A stretch of DNA of 14,377 bases from Oscillospiraceae bacterium (GCA_031253365.1 JAIRWE010000077.1:1-14377), one strand, 5' to 3'; positions 1 to 8,314 are shown, counted from the first letter of the stretch. The notes: generated by a model from the sequence alone, not told the origin. Made by a program: numbers and translations.

Positions 1-85
1 TATTGACTTTTTATAGCCGATATATTCCGTCGTTCCCTTTAAAAACGACCTGCTGTTCCGACGCTTCATAATCCGTGCTTTTATT

Positions 86-1045
86 TTACTTCCACCTACA
101 CTCAATATAAACAATATCCACAGGAACACCGATTATTTTAATATCGAATTTTAGGCTTGTTTCAACCTTAGTGCTTGCGTTGTGAATACGGAAACTGAAT
201 TGCCAATCACCGTCTAAGTACAGTTCAAGAGTATTGTTGCTGTTTGGTTTAAAGCGAATGTCAATAATGCGCGTCGGCAGATTAGCAATAGGGATTATTT
301 GTAATGGCTTGGTCTTTTCGCCGCTTTGATTGAGTGTGCCACGCAAGTTGAACGTCTGTATTTGCGTTATCCGTTTATTATCCACACTGATAACTTTATA
401 AAAGTCAAATTGACCGAGAAGATACTCAACCATTTTCCGTGGAACGTTATTATGAGGATTTTCATTGCTCCTGCACACTTCATTCATGAAAGCGTTTAGC
501 AGAGGAACATAAACATCTTGCTCTTTCGAGGGTAAATCGCTCCATTTAGCGCCGTTTTTCTTTTCAGCTTCTAAGTATGCAAAAATTGGCGCAATGTCCG
601 CCCAATACTGTGCAGAGCATTTTACTCCGAACCACTTTTCGCCGAAGTCAAGCGATTTAGCTAACCTGCTGTGTTTCACGGCAAAGTGATTATGTTTTAC
701 GCTAAGCCCGATTTCCCGGTTTATACCGTTGCGAATAATTAAAATATCTCGAACATCGCCTAATTCGCCTTTATTATCTGGTTGAAGTTGTAACTCTAAT
801 TTATCGGCTTTGTTTTCAAGAATAATCGGCTCTAAATCCAACAAGGCATTAACCGCGGCTGTTGCACTTGTAAGGTATAGCGTTTGTTGATTTTCGGTTA
901 ATGTTTCCCAAGCTCTTTGCGAAGCTGAAAAACTGCTGTTCTTTATAACCTCAAAATTACATTGATACAGCTTTAATGCCTCAACAAACGAAAGCAAACA
1001 CGCCATTTCATAAGCTCGCCCTTGGTCGTTGCTAAGTGTACCCAT
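86..1045 (-). CDS. HaeIII-family Type II restriction endonuclease
   Basis: Predicted to cleave unmethylated GGCC sites in invading DNA. The 319-residue product resembles R.HaeIII as I remember it along most of its length: the N-terminal SNDQGRAYE (residues 5-13), GDVRDILIIR (96-105), EIGLSVKHNHFAVKHSRL (111-128), LGQFDFYKVIS (near 210-220) and ITQIQTFNLRGTLN. The length matches the family. Asp97, Asp100, Glu111 and Lys117 are candidate active-site residues, but I cannot assign the nuclease motif firmly. The ATG follows the methyltransferase stop codon with no gap, so the two genes form one transcript with the methyltransferase first, which protects the host while endonuclease builds up. No start-specific ribosome binding site is obvious, so translational coupling is likely. 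The gene is visibly more AT-rich than the housekeeping operon, consistent with horizontal acquisition. Confidence 0.95.
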   Translation of the reverse strand: MGTLSNDQGRAYEMACLLSFVEALKLYQCNFEVIKNSSFSASQRAWETLTENQQTLYLTSATAAVNALLDLEPIILENKADKLELQLQPDNKGELGDVRDILIIRNGINREIGLSVKHNHFAVKHSRLAKSLDFGEKWFGVKCSAQYWADIAPIFAYLEAEKKNGAKWSDLPSKEQDVYVPLLNAFMNEVCRSNENPHNNVPRKMVEYLLGQFDFYKVISVDNKRITQIQTFNLRGTLNQSGEKTKPLQIIPIANLPTRIIDIRFKPNSNNTLELYLDGDWQFSFRIHNASTKVETSLKFDIKIIGVPVDIVYIECRWK

Positions 1046-2080
1046 TTATATACCCCCGACACTTAAAGCAATCCGCGGAACAATGACATTAACGGAAGCT
1101 GTCTTCTCACAGAGAACCATATTCAGTTCGCCGGCTATTACATAAGCAAGATTAACGGGAACGGCATTACCAACCATTTTATAACCGTCATCAACGTTAG
1201 TATAGATAAACTCGAAATCATCGGGAAAAGTTTGTAATCTCGCACATTCACGGACAGTCATTCGTCGGTATAGATGCTCTTTGCCCTCGACAAATTTATG
1301 AAGATTTTTGCCTATGTTAGGCATTATCGGAGCTTGCGGGTGAAGCTGTGCTTGTCTGCCGCTTGCTTGTACGGTAAAACCGCACTCGTTCCATTGCCGT
1401 ACACGGTTTCGGCTCATAAATATAGTTGAAAACCCCCCGATATAATATTCATGGTTTGATACTTTCACATCAAGGTTAGCTTTATTCTTCGGCAACGTGG
1501 GAACAGGGTTGTCCTTTAAATCATATATGGCGGACTTTAAATCTTTTCTAATTGATACCGGTTTCGGAAATGCAAAATTTATATTTAAATCTTTTCGTAT
1601 ACCGATATAAAAAACTCTTTTTCTGTCCTGCGGTATGCCATAATCGGAAGCATTAACCAAAGTAACCGATAAAGTATATCCGCAATCAATAAAAAGTTGT
1701 TTTATATTTTTAACTGCTGTTTCATGCCGTTTATGAAGCATACCGACAACATTTTCAGCCAGAAAGAATTTGGGGCGTTTCGCTTTCAGAATACGAACAT
1801 AATCATAAAACAACTGCCCTCTCTCGTCGGCAATACCTTTCAATGTTCCCGCTTCCGACCACGATTGACAAGGCGGTCCGCCTATAATGCCGTCGCAATT
1901 TGGGATTTCATCGGCGTGTATTTTTCTTATATCTCTTTTATCTAAAAAGCCGTTATGATTTTTTTCATAGGTAGCCCAAATAGTTGAATCGTATTCATTG
2001 GCATAAACAACATTGAAGCCCGCCTGCTCAAACCCTAAGTCTAAACCGCCCGCACCCGAAAATAAACTTACGACATTCAT
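1046..2080 (-). CDS. HaeIII-family DNA (cytosine-5-)-methyltransferase
   Basis: Transfers a methyl group from S-adenosylmethionine to C5 of cytosine, expected within GGCC by resemblance to M.HaeIII. The 344-residue protein shows the m5C motifs in order: motif [12 protein letters not shown] (residues 7-17), motif [14 protein letters not shown] (67-78) with catalytic Cys71 at the same position as in M.HaeIII, motif VI AENV (108-111), motif [14 protein letters not shown] (151-160), a target-recognition region including [13 protein letters not shown] and FTVQASGRQ, motif [14 protein letters not shown], and motif [14 protein letters not shown]. The ATG at 2080 is preceded by AAGGAGG five bases upstream, so the start is secure. 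It is the first gene of the cassette and has its own promoter. The target specificity is inferred from similarity. Confidence 0.97.
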   Translation of the reverse strand: MNVVSLFSGAGGLDLGFEQAGFNVVYANEYDSTIWATYEKNHNGFLDKRDIRKIHADEIPNCDGIIGGPPCQSWSEAGTLKGIADERGQLFYDYVRILKAKRPKFFLAENVVGMLHKRHETAVKNIKQLFIDCGYTLSVTLVNASDYGIPQDRKRVFYIGIRKDLNINFAFPKPVSIRKDLKSAIYDLKDNPVPTLPKNKANLDVKVSNHEYYIGGFSTIFMSRNRVRQWNECGFTVQASGRQAQLHPQAPIMPNIGKNLHKFVEGKEHLYRRMTVRECARLQTFPDDFEFIYTNVDDGYKMVGNAVPVNLAYVIAGELNMVLCEKTASVNVIVPRIALSVGGI

Positions 2081-2150
2081 AAAAACCTCCTTCTTGTTGT
2101 GAGCCTAAGCAAAAGCCTAAATCACATTGCCCGATTTTATTCGCAAGAAC

Positions 2151-2179
2151 ATTATACCACATTACGCCGACCTTGCCAA
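2151..2179 (-). promoter_or_regulatory. Sigma-A-type promoter for the HaeIII-like cassette
   Basis: On the minus strand TTGGCA (2179-2174, five of six consensus bases) and TATAAT (2156-2151, perfect) are separated by 17 bases. Transcription would start near 2144 and give a leader of about 64 bases before the methyltransferase AAGGAGG. The -35 box lies a few bases beyond the tlyA stop codon, so the cassette can be expressed independently of the upstream housekeeping operon. No operator or controller-protein gene is visible. Confidence 0.75.
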
Positions 2180-2184
2180 GTCCG

Positions 2185-2904
2185 TTACTTAAAAAAGTCG
2201 ACGCGCATCAAAAACTCCCTGTTACCCGAGCCGCCCGGCACGGGGGAATCAATTACGCCGCTTACCGCAAAGCCCAGCGTTTTTGAAAACGCGGCTGTAT
2301 CGGCGGCGATTTTCTCCCGCTGCGCCTTATCGACGGCGTTCTTGCGCTTTTTGCCCAGTTCAAACTGCGGTTTGATTAAAACCGCCGCCGAACCCCGATT
2401 TTTTAAGAATCGCTTTAATTCGGGCAACACCAATTTCAGCGAGATAAACGACACGTCAACCGCCGCGAAATCTATTTCGGCGGGAATAACGGAGCGGTCC
2501 GCCTTCCTTATGTCCAGCCGTTCCAGCGATACGACGCGCTCGTCCGCCCGCAAAGACGAGTCAAGCTGCCCGGTTCCGACGTCAACGGCGTAAACGCGTT
2601 TCGCGCCTTCTTGCAGCATACAGTCGGTGAACCCGCCGGTACTCGCCCCCACGTCGAGGCATATCAGACCGTTGAGGTCTATTCCGAACGCTTCAAGGGC
2701 GTGCCGTAATTTCAGACCGCCGCGGCTCACGTAACGGGGGCGTTCCCCGACAATTTCTATTATATCGTTTTCGCCCACACAGCGCGACGGCTTTTTGCAG
2801 ATTACGCCGTTGACGGCGACGGAATTATTCGCGATAAGTTCGGCGGCGGCGGAACGGCTTTTCGCGAGGGAACGCTCGGCGAGAAATTTATCAAGTCTGT
2901 TCAT
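2185..2904 (-). CDS. tlyA: TlyA family rRNA (cytidine-2'-O)-methyltransferase
   Basis: Predicted S-adenosylmethionine-dependent 2'-O-methyltransferase acting on rRNA; older annotations call the family hemolysin A. The 239-residue product has an N-terminal S4 RNA-binding domain (about residues 1-60, starting RLDKFLAERSLAKSR) followed by an FtsJ-like methyltransferase fold. SRGGLKLRHAL lies at 60-70, the cofactor-binding CLDVGASTGGFTDCM at 82-96, VDVSFISL at 149-156 and KPQFELGK at 178-185. The length is normal for the family. The ATG overlaps the end of dxs by 14 bases and has a GGGGG tract a few bases upstream, so it is translated from the operon message. It is the last recognisable housekeeping gene before the restriction cassette. 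Whether it methylates 16S, 23S or both cannot be told from sequence. Confidence 0.95.
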   Translation of the reverse strand: MNRLDKFLAERSLAKSRSAAAELIANNSVAVNGVICKKPSRCVGENDIIEIVGERPRYVSRGGLKLRHALEAFGIDLNGLICLDVGASTGGFTDCMLQEGAKRVYAVDVGTGQLDSSLRADERVVSLERLDIRKADRSVIPAEIDFAAVDVSFISLKLVLPELKRFLKNRGSAAVLIKPQFELGKKRKNAVDKAQREKIAADTAAFSKTLGFAVSGVIDSPVPGGSGNREFLMRVDFFK

Positions 2905-4681
2905 TTTCCCCCGTATCGGCGGAAAGTATCAGGCTTAACTGTTTTTCCGTGTCCGCCGCCGGAACAAATCCGTTGTACGCCCTGATTGCGTATTTGCCTT
3001 TCCAGCCGCGCGCGAGCAGTTCGGAAGCGACAAACTCCCCGACGCCGCCGCGTTTTATACCTTCTTCGACGAAAACAACGTCTTTATAGCCCTTTATCAC
3101 GTCGATGATTCCGTCGGACAGCGGATGTATTTTTATCAGTTGAAGCGTGTCGGCTTCCCCCCCGACCAATCGGTGGACTGTTCTGCCGTAGGTTATGATT
3201 AGTTTTTTGTTGCCCCTTTTTTTGAATAAGCGGAAATCATTCCCGATTTTGCCCCGCAGGGAACGTCCATGCGGGATTGAACCGCGCGGATAACGCACGG
3301 CGGCGGGTCCCGAAACCTCGTATAAAGCCCGTCGCAGGCAATCCCTCAGTTCGTCCGGTGAAGCGGGCGAAAACACGGTGAAATTCGGGATTAACGAAAG
3401 CATCGCCACATCGAATACGCCTTGATGGGTTTCGCCGTCCTCGCCGACGACACCCGCCCTGTCAATCGCCAAAACGACGCGCAGATTTTCAATCGCCGCG
3501 TCGTGGATAAGCCGGTCGAAACACCTTTGCGAAAATGTGGAATACACCGCGAAAACGGGTAACATTCCCTGAGCGGCCAGTCCGCAGGCGAACGTCACCG
3601 CGTGGCTCTCGGCAATTCCGCAATCAAAAAAGCGTTCGGGCAGGGCGTTGTTGAAATAATTGCACCCCGTCGCGTGTTTCATCGCCGCGCTGATTAGGCA
3701 GATTTTTTCGTCGTTTTTGCCCAAAGCGAGAATTTCCCTGCCGAAAACCTCCGAAAAGGTTTCTCTGCCGCGTAACGACTTGACTTTATCAAGCCCGTGA
3801 TATTCGCCTGAATTGTGTTCGGCGGGCTTATATCCCTTGCCCTTCTTGGTTTTAACATGAATGAGGCAGGGGGAATCAATCATTTTGGCGAGTTCAAGGA
3901 CTTCGGTTAATTCGGTTAAATTATGACCGTCCACGGAACCGTAATACTTAAAGCCGAGATTTTCAAACAAATTGCCTTGGTAAATGACGTTTTTGACTAT
4001 TCTTTTCGTGCGGCTTATCGCGGTTTTCACGGCTTCGCCCGCCTGCGTTTTCCCGAGGAAGCCTTTGACGTTCAGCTTCGCCCTGTAATATTTCCTCGTC
4101 GCCCTTAAACGCGACAAATACGCGGAAACAGCCCCCGCGCTCCTCGAAATGCTCATTTCATTGTTGTTGAGTATAATCAAAATGTTCGCCCGGCTTTTCC
4201 CCGCGTTGTTCAGCCCTTCATAAACGCCGCCGTTAGTGAACGCGCCGTCCCCCGCGACGGCGATTACTTTGTGTTTGTCTCCCGAAAGCCGCATAGCCTC
4301 CGCCAAACCCAAAGCGGCGGAAACGGAAATTCCGCTGTGTCCGCCGATGAAGGCGTCGTGTTCCGATTCCGAGGGGCGCGGAAACCCCGACAGCCCGTTT
4401 TCTTCGCGCAGGGTGTTGAAACGCTCCAATCTCCCCGTAAGCAGTTTGTGGGTGTAAGCCTGATGCCCCACGTCGAAAACGAACTTGTCCCGCGGCGACG
4501 AATAAACCCTGTGCAGGGCGACAATCAACTCGACCGTTCCTAAATTGGAGGCTAAATGCCCGCCTGTTTCCGAAACGGTTTTAATGAGAAATCTCCGTAT
4601 TTCCGCGCATAAACGCGACAATTCCACTGTTGACAACCTTTTTAGATTGTCGGGCGTGATGTTCCCGTTGAGATATTTCAT
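2891..4681 (-). CDS. dxs: 1-deoxy-D-xylulose-5-phosphate synthase
   Basis: Catalyses the thiamine-diphosphate-dependent condensation of pyruvate and glyceraldehyde 3-phosphate to 1-deoxy-D-xylulose 5-phosphate, the first step of the non-mevalonate isoprenoid pathway. Visible in the 596 residues are GGHLASNLGTVEL (41-52), FDVGHQAY (69-76), GGHSGIS (113-119), the cofactor motif GDGAFTNGGVYEGLNNAG (144-161), VKTKKGKGY (276-284), the transketolase Glu in GIAESHAVT (355-363; Glu358), YSTFSQRCFDRLIHD (380-394) and DRAGVVGEDGETHQG (407-421). The usual GIAEQHAVT has Ser for Gln, and GHSSTS is GHSGIS here, so this is a somewhat divergent Dxs at the short end of the family range. The start overlaps the upstream DUF212 gene by four bases (ATGA), indicating translational coupling. 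IspA, encoded two genes upstream, works later in the same pathway. Confidence 0.96.
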   Translation of the reverse strand: MKYLNGNITPDNLKRLSTVELSRLCAEIRRFLIKTVSETGGHLASNLGTVELIVALHRVYSSPRDKFVFDVGHQAYTHKLLTGRLERFNTLREENGLSGFPRPSESEHDAFIGGHSGISVSAALGLAEAMRLSGDKHKVIAVAGDGAFTNGGVYEGLNNAGKSRANILIILNNNEMSISRSAGAVSAYLSRLRATRKYYRAKLNVKGFLGKTQAGEAVKTAISRTKRIVKNVIYQGNLFENLGFKYYGSVDGHNLTELTEVLELAKMIDSPCLIHVKTKKGKGYKPAEHNSGEYHGLDKVKSLRGRETFSEVFGREILALGKNDEKICLISAAMKHATGCNYFNNALPERFFDCGIAESHAVTFACGLAAQGMLPVFAVYSTFSQRCFDRLIHDAAIENLRVVLAIDRAGVVGEDGETHQGVFDVAMLSLIPNFTVFSPASPDELRDCLRRALYEVSGPAAVRYPRGSIPHGRSLRGKIGNDFRLFKKRGNKKLIITYGRTVHRLVGGEADTLQLIKIHPLSDGIIDVIKGYKDVVFVEEGIKRGGVGEFVASELLARGWKGKYAIRAYNGFVPAADTEKQLSLILSADTGENEQT

Positions 4682-5160
4682 ACGTTAAAAGCCATCCCTA
4701 TCAATATTCCCAGCAACGCCCCGAATACAACCTCAAGCGGACTATGACCGAGAAATTCTTTTAATTCCTTTGCTTTTTCCTCATCCTTTTTTTTCTCCGA
4801 ATTATCCCGCTTTTCATCAATCAAGCCGTTTATACGGTTACGTAGCCTGTTCAGTTCCTTCGCGTGCAACCCCGCCGCCCTGCGAACGCCCGCCGCGTCG
4901 TACATGACGATTGCCGCCAAAATTACCGACAGCGCGAACACGGGTGATTGAGCCCCCTGCACGCGCAACGCGATTACCACCAGCGTACACACCCCTGACG
5001 AATGCGAGGACGGCATCCCCCCCGCGCCCGTGAGCCGCTCTTTCCGAAAAACCTTGTACTGTATCGCGTAGATTACGTATTTCAGTAATTGCGCCACGAT
5101 AAAACTGAAAATCGGCGCGACCGCCAAGACATTGTAATATTCCTTTATAAATTCGGACAT
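4678..5160 (-). CDS. Divergent PAP2 family (DUF212, YuiD-like) membrane protein
   Basis: Integral membrane protein of the divergent PAP2/DUF212 family; its reaction is not established, though the fold relates to lipid-phosphate phosphatases. Signature elements are GGMPSSHSSGV, YDAAGVRRAAGLHA and LGHSPLEVVFGALLGILIG, with hydrophobic segments near the N terminus, the middle and the C terminus. A charged stretch rich in Lys and Glu lies before LGHSPLE. I chose the ATG at 5160 (160 residues) because AGGAG sits eight bases upstream. An in-frame TTG at 5178 lies upstream of that site and has no binding site of its own. The gene begins one base after the ispA stop and overlaps dxs by four bases. 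Its position between two isoprenoid genes makes a role in isoprenoid-phosphate metabolism a plausible inference, no more. Confidence 0.9.
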   Translation of the reverse strand: MSEFIKEYYNVLAVAPIFSFIVAQLLKYVIYAIQYKVFRKERLTGAGGMPSSHSSGVCTLVVIALRVQGAQSPVFALSVILAAIVMYDAAGVRRAAGLHAKELNRLRNRINGLIDEKRDNSEKKKDEEKAKELKEFLGHSPLEVVFGALLGILIGMAFNV

Positions 5161-5161
5161 T

Positions 5162-6031
5162 CTAAATACTCCTGTCAAAGGCGTTTAACGCTAATTCTTT
5201 TAAAAAATCCCCGTCGGGCAGTTTTTCCGCGAATTCAACCGCCTTTTCCGTAAAAGCGCGCGCTTTTTCCCGCGCGGCGTTCACTCCGAACAGCAAAGGA
5301 AGCGTTTTCTTCCCGCCGTCCTTCTCGTCTTCAAAATCAAGCAAATCATCGATTATTTGAAACGCGTTCCCGAAAGCTATCCCGTAATTTTTCGCGATGT
5401 TGACTTTCCTTTTGTTAACCCCCGCAATCAACGCGCCGCAATGACACGACGCGCGAATCAACATTTCGGTCTTGAACCGCGTGATTTTCATCACGTCGTC
5501 CTCGGTAACCGAACCTCTCTCCGTTTTCTCAAAATCCAAATCCATCTGTTGACCGCCGATTAAACCGTCCGTTCCCGTTACGGCGGAAAGCACGGAGATT
5601 ATGTTTAATACGCGGTTTGCCTTCAATCCCTTCGGATAAAACCCCGAAACGGCCGCAGTGTTGAACGCGAGTGCCAACAGCGCGTCGCCCGCCAACAACG
5701 CGACCGCCTCCCCGAATTGTTTGTGGCAGGACGGTTTCCCCCTTCGGAAATCATCGTCGTCCATGCAGGGCAGGTCGTCGTGAACAAGCGAAAAAGCGTG
5801 AATCATCTCAATCGCGGCGGCGGTATGAACGGCCTTATTGACATCCCCCTTAAAGACGCGGCAGAATTCCAGCGTGAGAACGCCCCTCAGACGCTTGCCG
5901 TTTCCGAGCAAGGAATAACGCATCGCTTCGGAAACGCAAAGTCCGCGGTGCGTTCCGAGCAACGCCGTTTCAAGTTCGTTTTCGATTAAGCCGACATAAT
6001 CGGAAAGCCTTTTTTCATGTTCGGGTTTCAT
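5162..6031 (-). CDS. ispA: Polyprenyl (farnesyl/geranyl) diphosphate synthase
   Basis: Condenses isopentenyl diphosphate with allylic diphosphates, probably to farnesyl diphosphate, feeding quinone and cell-wall lipid carrier synthesis. The 289-residue protein shows GNGKRLRG (43-50), the first Asp-rich motif DDLPCMDDDD (85-94) with the two-residue insert usual for bacterial farnesyl synthases, RRGKPSCH (96-103), GGQQMDL (159-165) and the second Asp-rich motif DDLLD (228-232). The segment after it is unusual: where relatives carry a long loop ending in a KSTY-like motif, this one runs DFEDEKDGGKKTLPLLFG, about ten to thirteen residues shorter by my comparison from memory. The start overlaps xseB by 17 bases, and only a weak GAGAG-like binding site is seen. 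Product chain length is inferred from the family. Confidence 0.94.
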   Translation of the reverse strand: MKPEHEKRLSDYVGLIENELETALLGTHRGLCVSEAMRYSLLGNGKRLRGVLTLEFCRVFKGDVNKAVHTAAAIEMIHAFSLVHDDLPCMDDDDFRRGKPSCHKQFGEAVALLAGDALLALAFNTAAVSGFYPKGLKANRVLNIISVLSAVTGTDGLIGGQQMDLDFEKTERGSVTEDDVMKITRFKTEMLIRASCHCGALIAGVNKRKVNIAKNYGIAFGNAFQIIDDLLDFEDEKDGGKKTLPLLFGVNAAREKARAFTEKAVEFAEKLPDGDFLKELALNAFDRSI

Positions 6032-6287
6032 TGATTCGGCTCTCGTTCTCTATTCTTTCTATCGTAAGTTTGGCGGTTTCAATCCGGCGTTTGCAGATGT
6101 CTATCAATCCCACGGCCTCCCCGTAGAGTTTAAGCGCTTCTTCAAGCGGGAGGTTTTGGTCGTTCATGGCTTCCGAAATTTCGGAAAGGCGGCTCAACGA
6201 TTGCTCAAAATTCAATTTTTCAGGCATTTTTACGAACGCGCCGCTCGCTTCGCGCATTAAAAGAAGATTGCGGCACGACAACACCAC
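6015..6287 (-). CDS. xseB: Exodeoxyribonuclease VII small subunit
   Basis: Small subunit of exonuclease VII, which with XseA degrades single-stranded DNA to oligonucleotides. The core LNFEQSLSRLSEISEAMNDQNLPLEEALKLYGEAVGLIDICKRRIETA is the usual XseB helical hairpin, with the family hallmark LPLEEALKLY-EAV. The start is uncertain. The longest form (90 residues) begins at a GTG at 6287 just after an AAAGGTGG ribosome-binding-like run. The family-typical N terminus (MPEKLNFEQ) is at the ATG at 6227, giving 70 residues, but that has no clear binding site; an ATG at 6257 is a third option. It lies between xseA and ispA as in many Firmicutes and overlaps ispA by 17 bases. Confidence 0.92.
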   Translation of the reverse strand: MVLSCRNLLLMREASGAFVKMPEKLNFEQSLSRLSEISEAMNDQNLPLEEALKLYGEAVGLIDICKRRIETAKLTIERIENESRINETRT

Positions 6288-6296
6288 CTTTCAGCG

Positions 6297-7526
6297 TCAA
6301 TTTTCAAACTTTTCCTCAACCCTCGCGATAATTTTCCCTTTGTGCAATTTTATATGAAGTTCATCCCCTATATCGACATAATCGGCGTCGGTAACGGTTT
6401 TCTTTTGTTTTGTCGATACGATTGAGTATCCCCTCATAAGCACGTTCATGGGGCTTAACGCCTCAACCCGTTTCATTTCCGCGATTAACTGACGACGTTT
6501 TCCCGCCATTAAAGCGCCGACGGCGTTCTTGACCTGATTTTCGAGTATGCCGAATTGCTTTTCGTACAAGGCTACGCGCGCCGACGGGGATTTCGCGCCG
6601 ATTTCCCGCCGCAGGGCGTCCGCGCGCTCGGAGTTGAACGCGACAAGGCGCGTCGTTTTGATTTTCATTTCCGCTTTCAACGAGTTCAACGCCGCGTAAG
6701 TTTCGCTTAAATCCGGAACGCACAGTTCCGCCGCCGCAGACGGCGTGGGGGCGCGTAAATCCGCGGCAAAATCGCAAATTGTGAAGTCAATCTCGTGTCC
6801 CACCGCCGAAATTGTGGGGATTTTGCTGGCGAATACCGCCCGCGCCACGCCTTCGTCGTTAAACGCCTGCAAATCCTCCGCCGCGCCTCCGCCGCGCCCG
6901 AGAATAATAACGTCCGCGCCGTTTTCAAGCGTCTGCGCCTTGTCGAGCGCGGCAGTTATCGAGGCGGGGGCGTTCGCCCCTTGAACCAGAGCGGGAATAA
7001 GTATTAACTTGACCATCGGATTGCGCCTGCCGAGAACGTTCAAAATATCCTGAAACGCCGCCCCCGTTTCCGCCGTTATGACCGCCACGCGGCGCGGAGA
7101 ACGCGGTAAAGGTCGCTTTTGCGCGAACAACCCTTCTTTTTCGAGTTTGTCCCGCAGTTCCAAAAAAGAGAGATAAAGCGCGCCCATTCCCTCCGGGTTC
7201 ATTTCATACGTATAAAGCTGATACTGCCCGTCGCGTTCAAACACACGAACGTCGCCGCGTATTGTCACGTTCATGCCGTTTTCGGGATTGAACCTCAGCC
7301 CCGACGCGCTTGTCTTGAACATAACGGCTTTTATGGAAGAATTTTCGTCTTTGAGCGTGAAATAAAGATGCCCCGTCTTATGATGATTGGTGAAGTTTGA
7401 TATTTCGCCCTTGACGTAGACATCTGACAGCGTTTCCTCGCTTTTGAGCAAAGCCGCTATTTTTGAATTTATCTGCGATACGGTAACCGCCAACGGTTCG
7501 CCGCCCGTTACATCCGAATCATTCAT
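6297..7526 (-). CDS. xseA: Exodeoxyribonuclease VII large subunit
   Basis: Catalytic subunit of exonuclease VII, acting on single-stranded DNA in repair and recombination. The N terminus carries an OB-fold nucleic-acid-binding domain (VTVSQINSKIAALL, VKGEISNF, GHLYFTLKD, IRGDVRVFERDGQYQLY). The large-subunit domain follows, with RVAVITAETGAAFQDI, the glycine-rich IILGRGGGAAEDLQAFNDE, and ISAVGHEIDFTICDFAADLRAPTPSAAAEL. The C terminus ends with NVLMRGYSIV and a basic tail. About 409 residues is normal for Gram-positive XseA. The ATG at 7526 is used; a GTG three codons upstream (7535) is equally in frame, and neither has a clear ribosome binding site. The gene overlaps nusB by eight bases (17 with the GTG), so its translation is probably coupled. 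Confidence 0.95.
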   Translation of the reverse strand: MNDSDVTGGEPLAVTVSQINSKIAALLKSEETLSDVYVKGEISNFTNHHKTGHLYFTLKDENSSIKAVMFKTSASGLRFNPENGMNVTIRGDVRVFERDGQYQLYTYEMNPEGMGALYLSFLELRDKLEKEGLFAQKRPLPRSPRRVAVITAETGAAFQDILNVLGRRNPMVKLILIPALVQGANAPASITAALDKAQTLENGADVIILGRGGGAAEDLQAFNDEGVARAVFASKIPTISAVGHEIDFTICDFAADLRAPTPSAAAELCVPDLSETYAALNSLKAEMKIKTTRLVAFNSERADALRREIGAKSPSARVALYEKQFGILENQVKNAVGALMAGKRRQLIAEMKRVEALSPMNVLMRGYSIVSTKQKKTVTDADYVDIGDELHIKLHKGKIIARVEEKFEN

Positions 7527-7947
7527 CGTTTTCACAAGACCGAAAACGGTCTGTCCTGCTTTCTTTGTAATACGCGCCCAAAAGCCCGCTTACAAAGCTG
7601 CAATCCTGTTTGTCGGCGTACTTTTTACACAATTCGACAGCTTCGTTAATAGCGACTTTATCGGGCATATCCGAAAGGCAATCCATTTCATAAAGGGCGA
7701 GCCTCAATATGGTAAGGCTGACCTTGGCTATTCGCCCCACCTTGCGCGTTTTGCTGTAACGCGCTATGATTTCGTCTGCCGCCGCGGTATTTTCAAGGAC
7801 GCCGTTTATGGTCTTAACGACGGATTTGTCCGTTACAAGCTCAAACTCGGAAATGTTGTTTTCAATTATTTCCTCTATTTTATCGTCGTTCAACTGCGCT
7901 TGAAAAAGCAATAAAAACGCGGACTCCCTTTTTTCACGCTGCGTCAT
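7519..7947 (-). CDS. nusB: Transcription antitermination factor NusB
   Basis: RNA-binding antitermination protein that, with NusE (ribosomal protein S10), helps RNA polymerase read through rRNA operons. The 142-residue sequence has the all-helical NusB pattern: REKRESAFLLLFQAQ at residues 4-18, ISEFELVTDKSVVKTINGVLEN in the middle, then KVGRIAKVSLTILRLALYEM and DKVAINEAVELCKKYADKQDCSFVSGLLGAYYKE, the conserved C-terminal signature. The start at 7947 follows asp23 by a few bases, with a weak GGGGAAA upstream. The asp23-nusB-xseA order is common in Clostridia. The C-terminal tail after LLGAYYKE is about 15 residues and overlaps the xseA start. Confidence 0.95.
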   Translation of the reverse strand: MTQREKRESAFLLLFQAQLNDDKIEEIIENNISEFELVTDKSVVKTINGVLENTAAADEIIARYSKTRKVGRIAKVSLTILRLALYEMDCLSDMPDKVAINEAVELCKKYADKQDCSFVSGLLGAYYKESRTDRFRSCENDE

Positions 7948-7951
7948 GGGT

Positions 7952-8314
7952 TTAACCGGTTTCCCCGTTCGCGCGAACCCCCGCGATTTTGACGTTTACT
8001 TTTGAAACGGCTATACCCGTCATATTCTGTACCGCCGACTTTATGCTGCGCTGTACCGATTTCGCCACGCGAACGGCTTTATTCCCTTCGACAACGACGA
8101 TGCTTATGTCTATTTCGGCGGCTTCCCCCTTAAAAGAGGCGCGTATCGGCGATGAAAAGCGTTTGGCGATTAACAGCGGATTTTCGGCGGTTTCAAGGCG
8201 GTTTCCGTTTACCGAAACGCCCTTTATCTCCATTGCCGCGAGCTCCGTTATTTTGATAATCACGTCGCCTGATATTTTTAAGCCGCCCATCGCGGTATTG
8301 ATTTTTTTGTCCAT
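7952..8314 (-). CDS. Asp23/Gls24 family envelope stress response protein
   Basis: Member of the alkaline-shock Asp23/Gls24 family: small proteins, often encoded before nusB in Clostridia, with proposed envelope-stress roles. Recognisable segments are LKISGDVIIKITELAAMEIKGVSVNG, then IDISIVVVEGNKAVRVAKSVQRSIKSAVQNMTGIAVSKVNVKIAGV, the usual C-terminal pattern. I start it at the ATG at 8314 (120 residues) because AAAGG lies eight bases upstream and the family N terminus aligns there. The reading frame stays open to 8422, but that part looks like untranslated leader and contains the candidate promoter. It is the first gene of the eight-gene operon. Confidence 0.88.
   Translation of the reverse strand: MDKKINTAMGGLKISGDVIIKITELAAMEIKGVSVNGNRLETAENPLLIAKRFSSPIRASFKGEAAEIDISIVVVEGNKAVRVAKSVQRSIKSAVQNMTGIAVSKVNVKIAGVRANGETG

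Noticed and set aside
1..85. An in-frame 24-codon continuation after the endonuclease stop, ending at CTATAA, as a remnant of an interrupted gene
   Set aside because: An open stretch this short is expected by chance and I cannot match it to any protein; nothing else is visible in these bases.
2099..2593. A 164-codon plus-strand frame
   Set aside because: It lies opposite tlyA, which has full domain evidence; the frame shows no family features.
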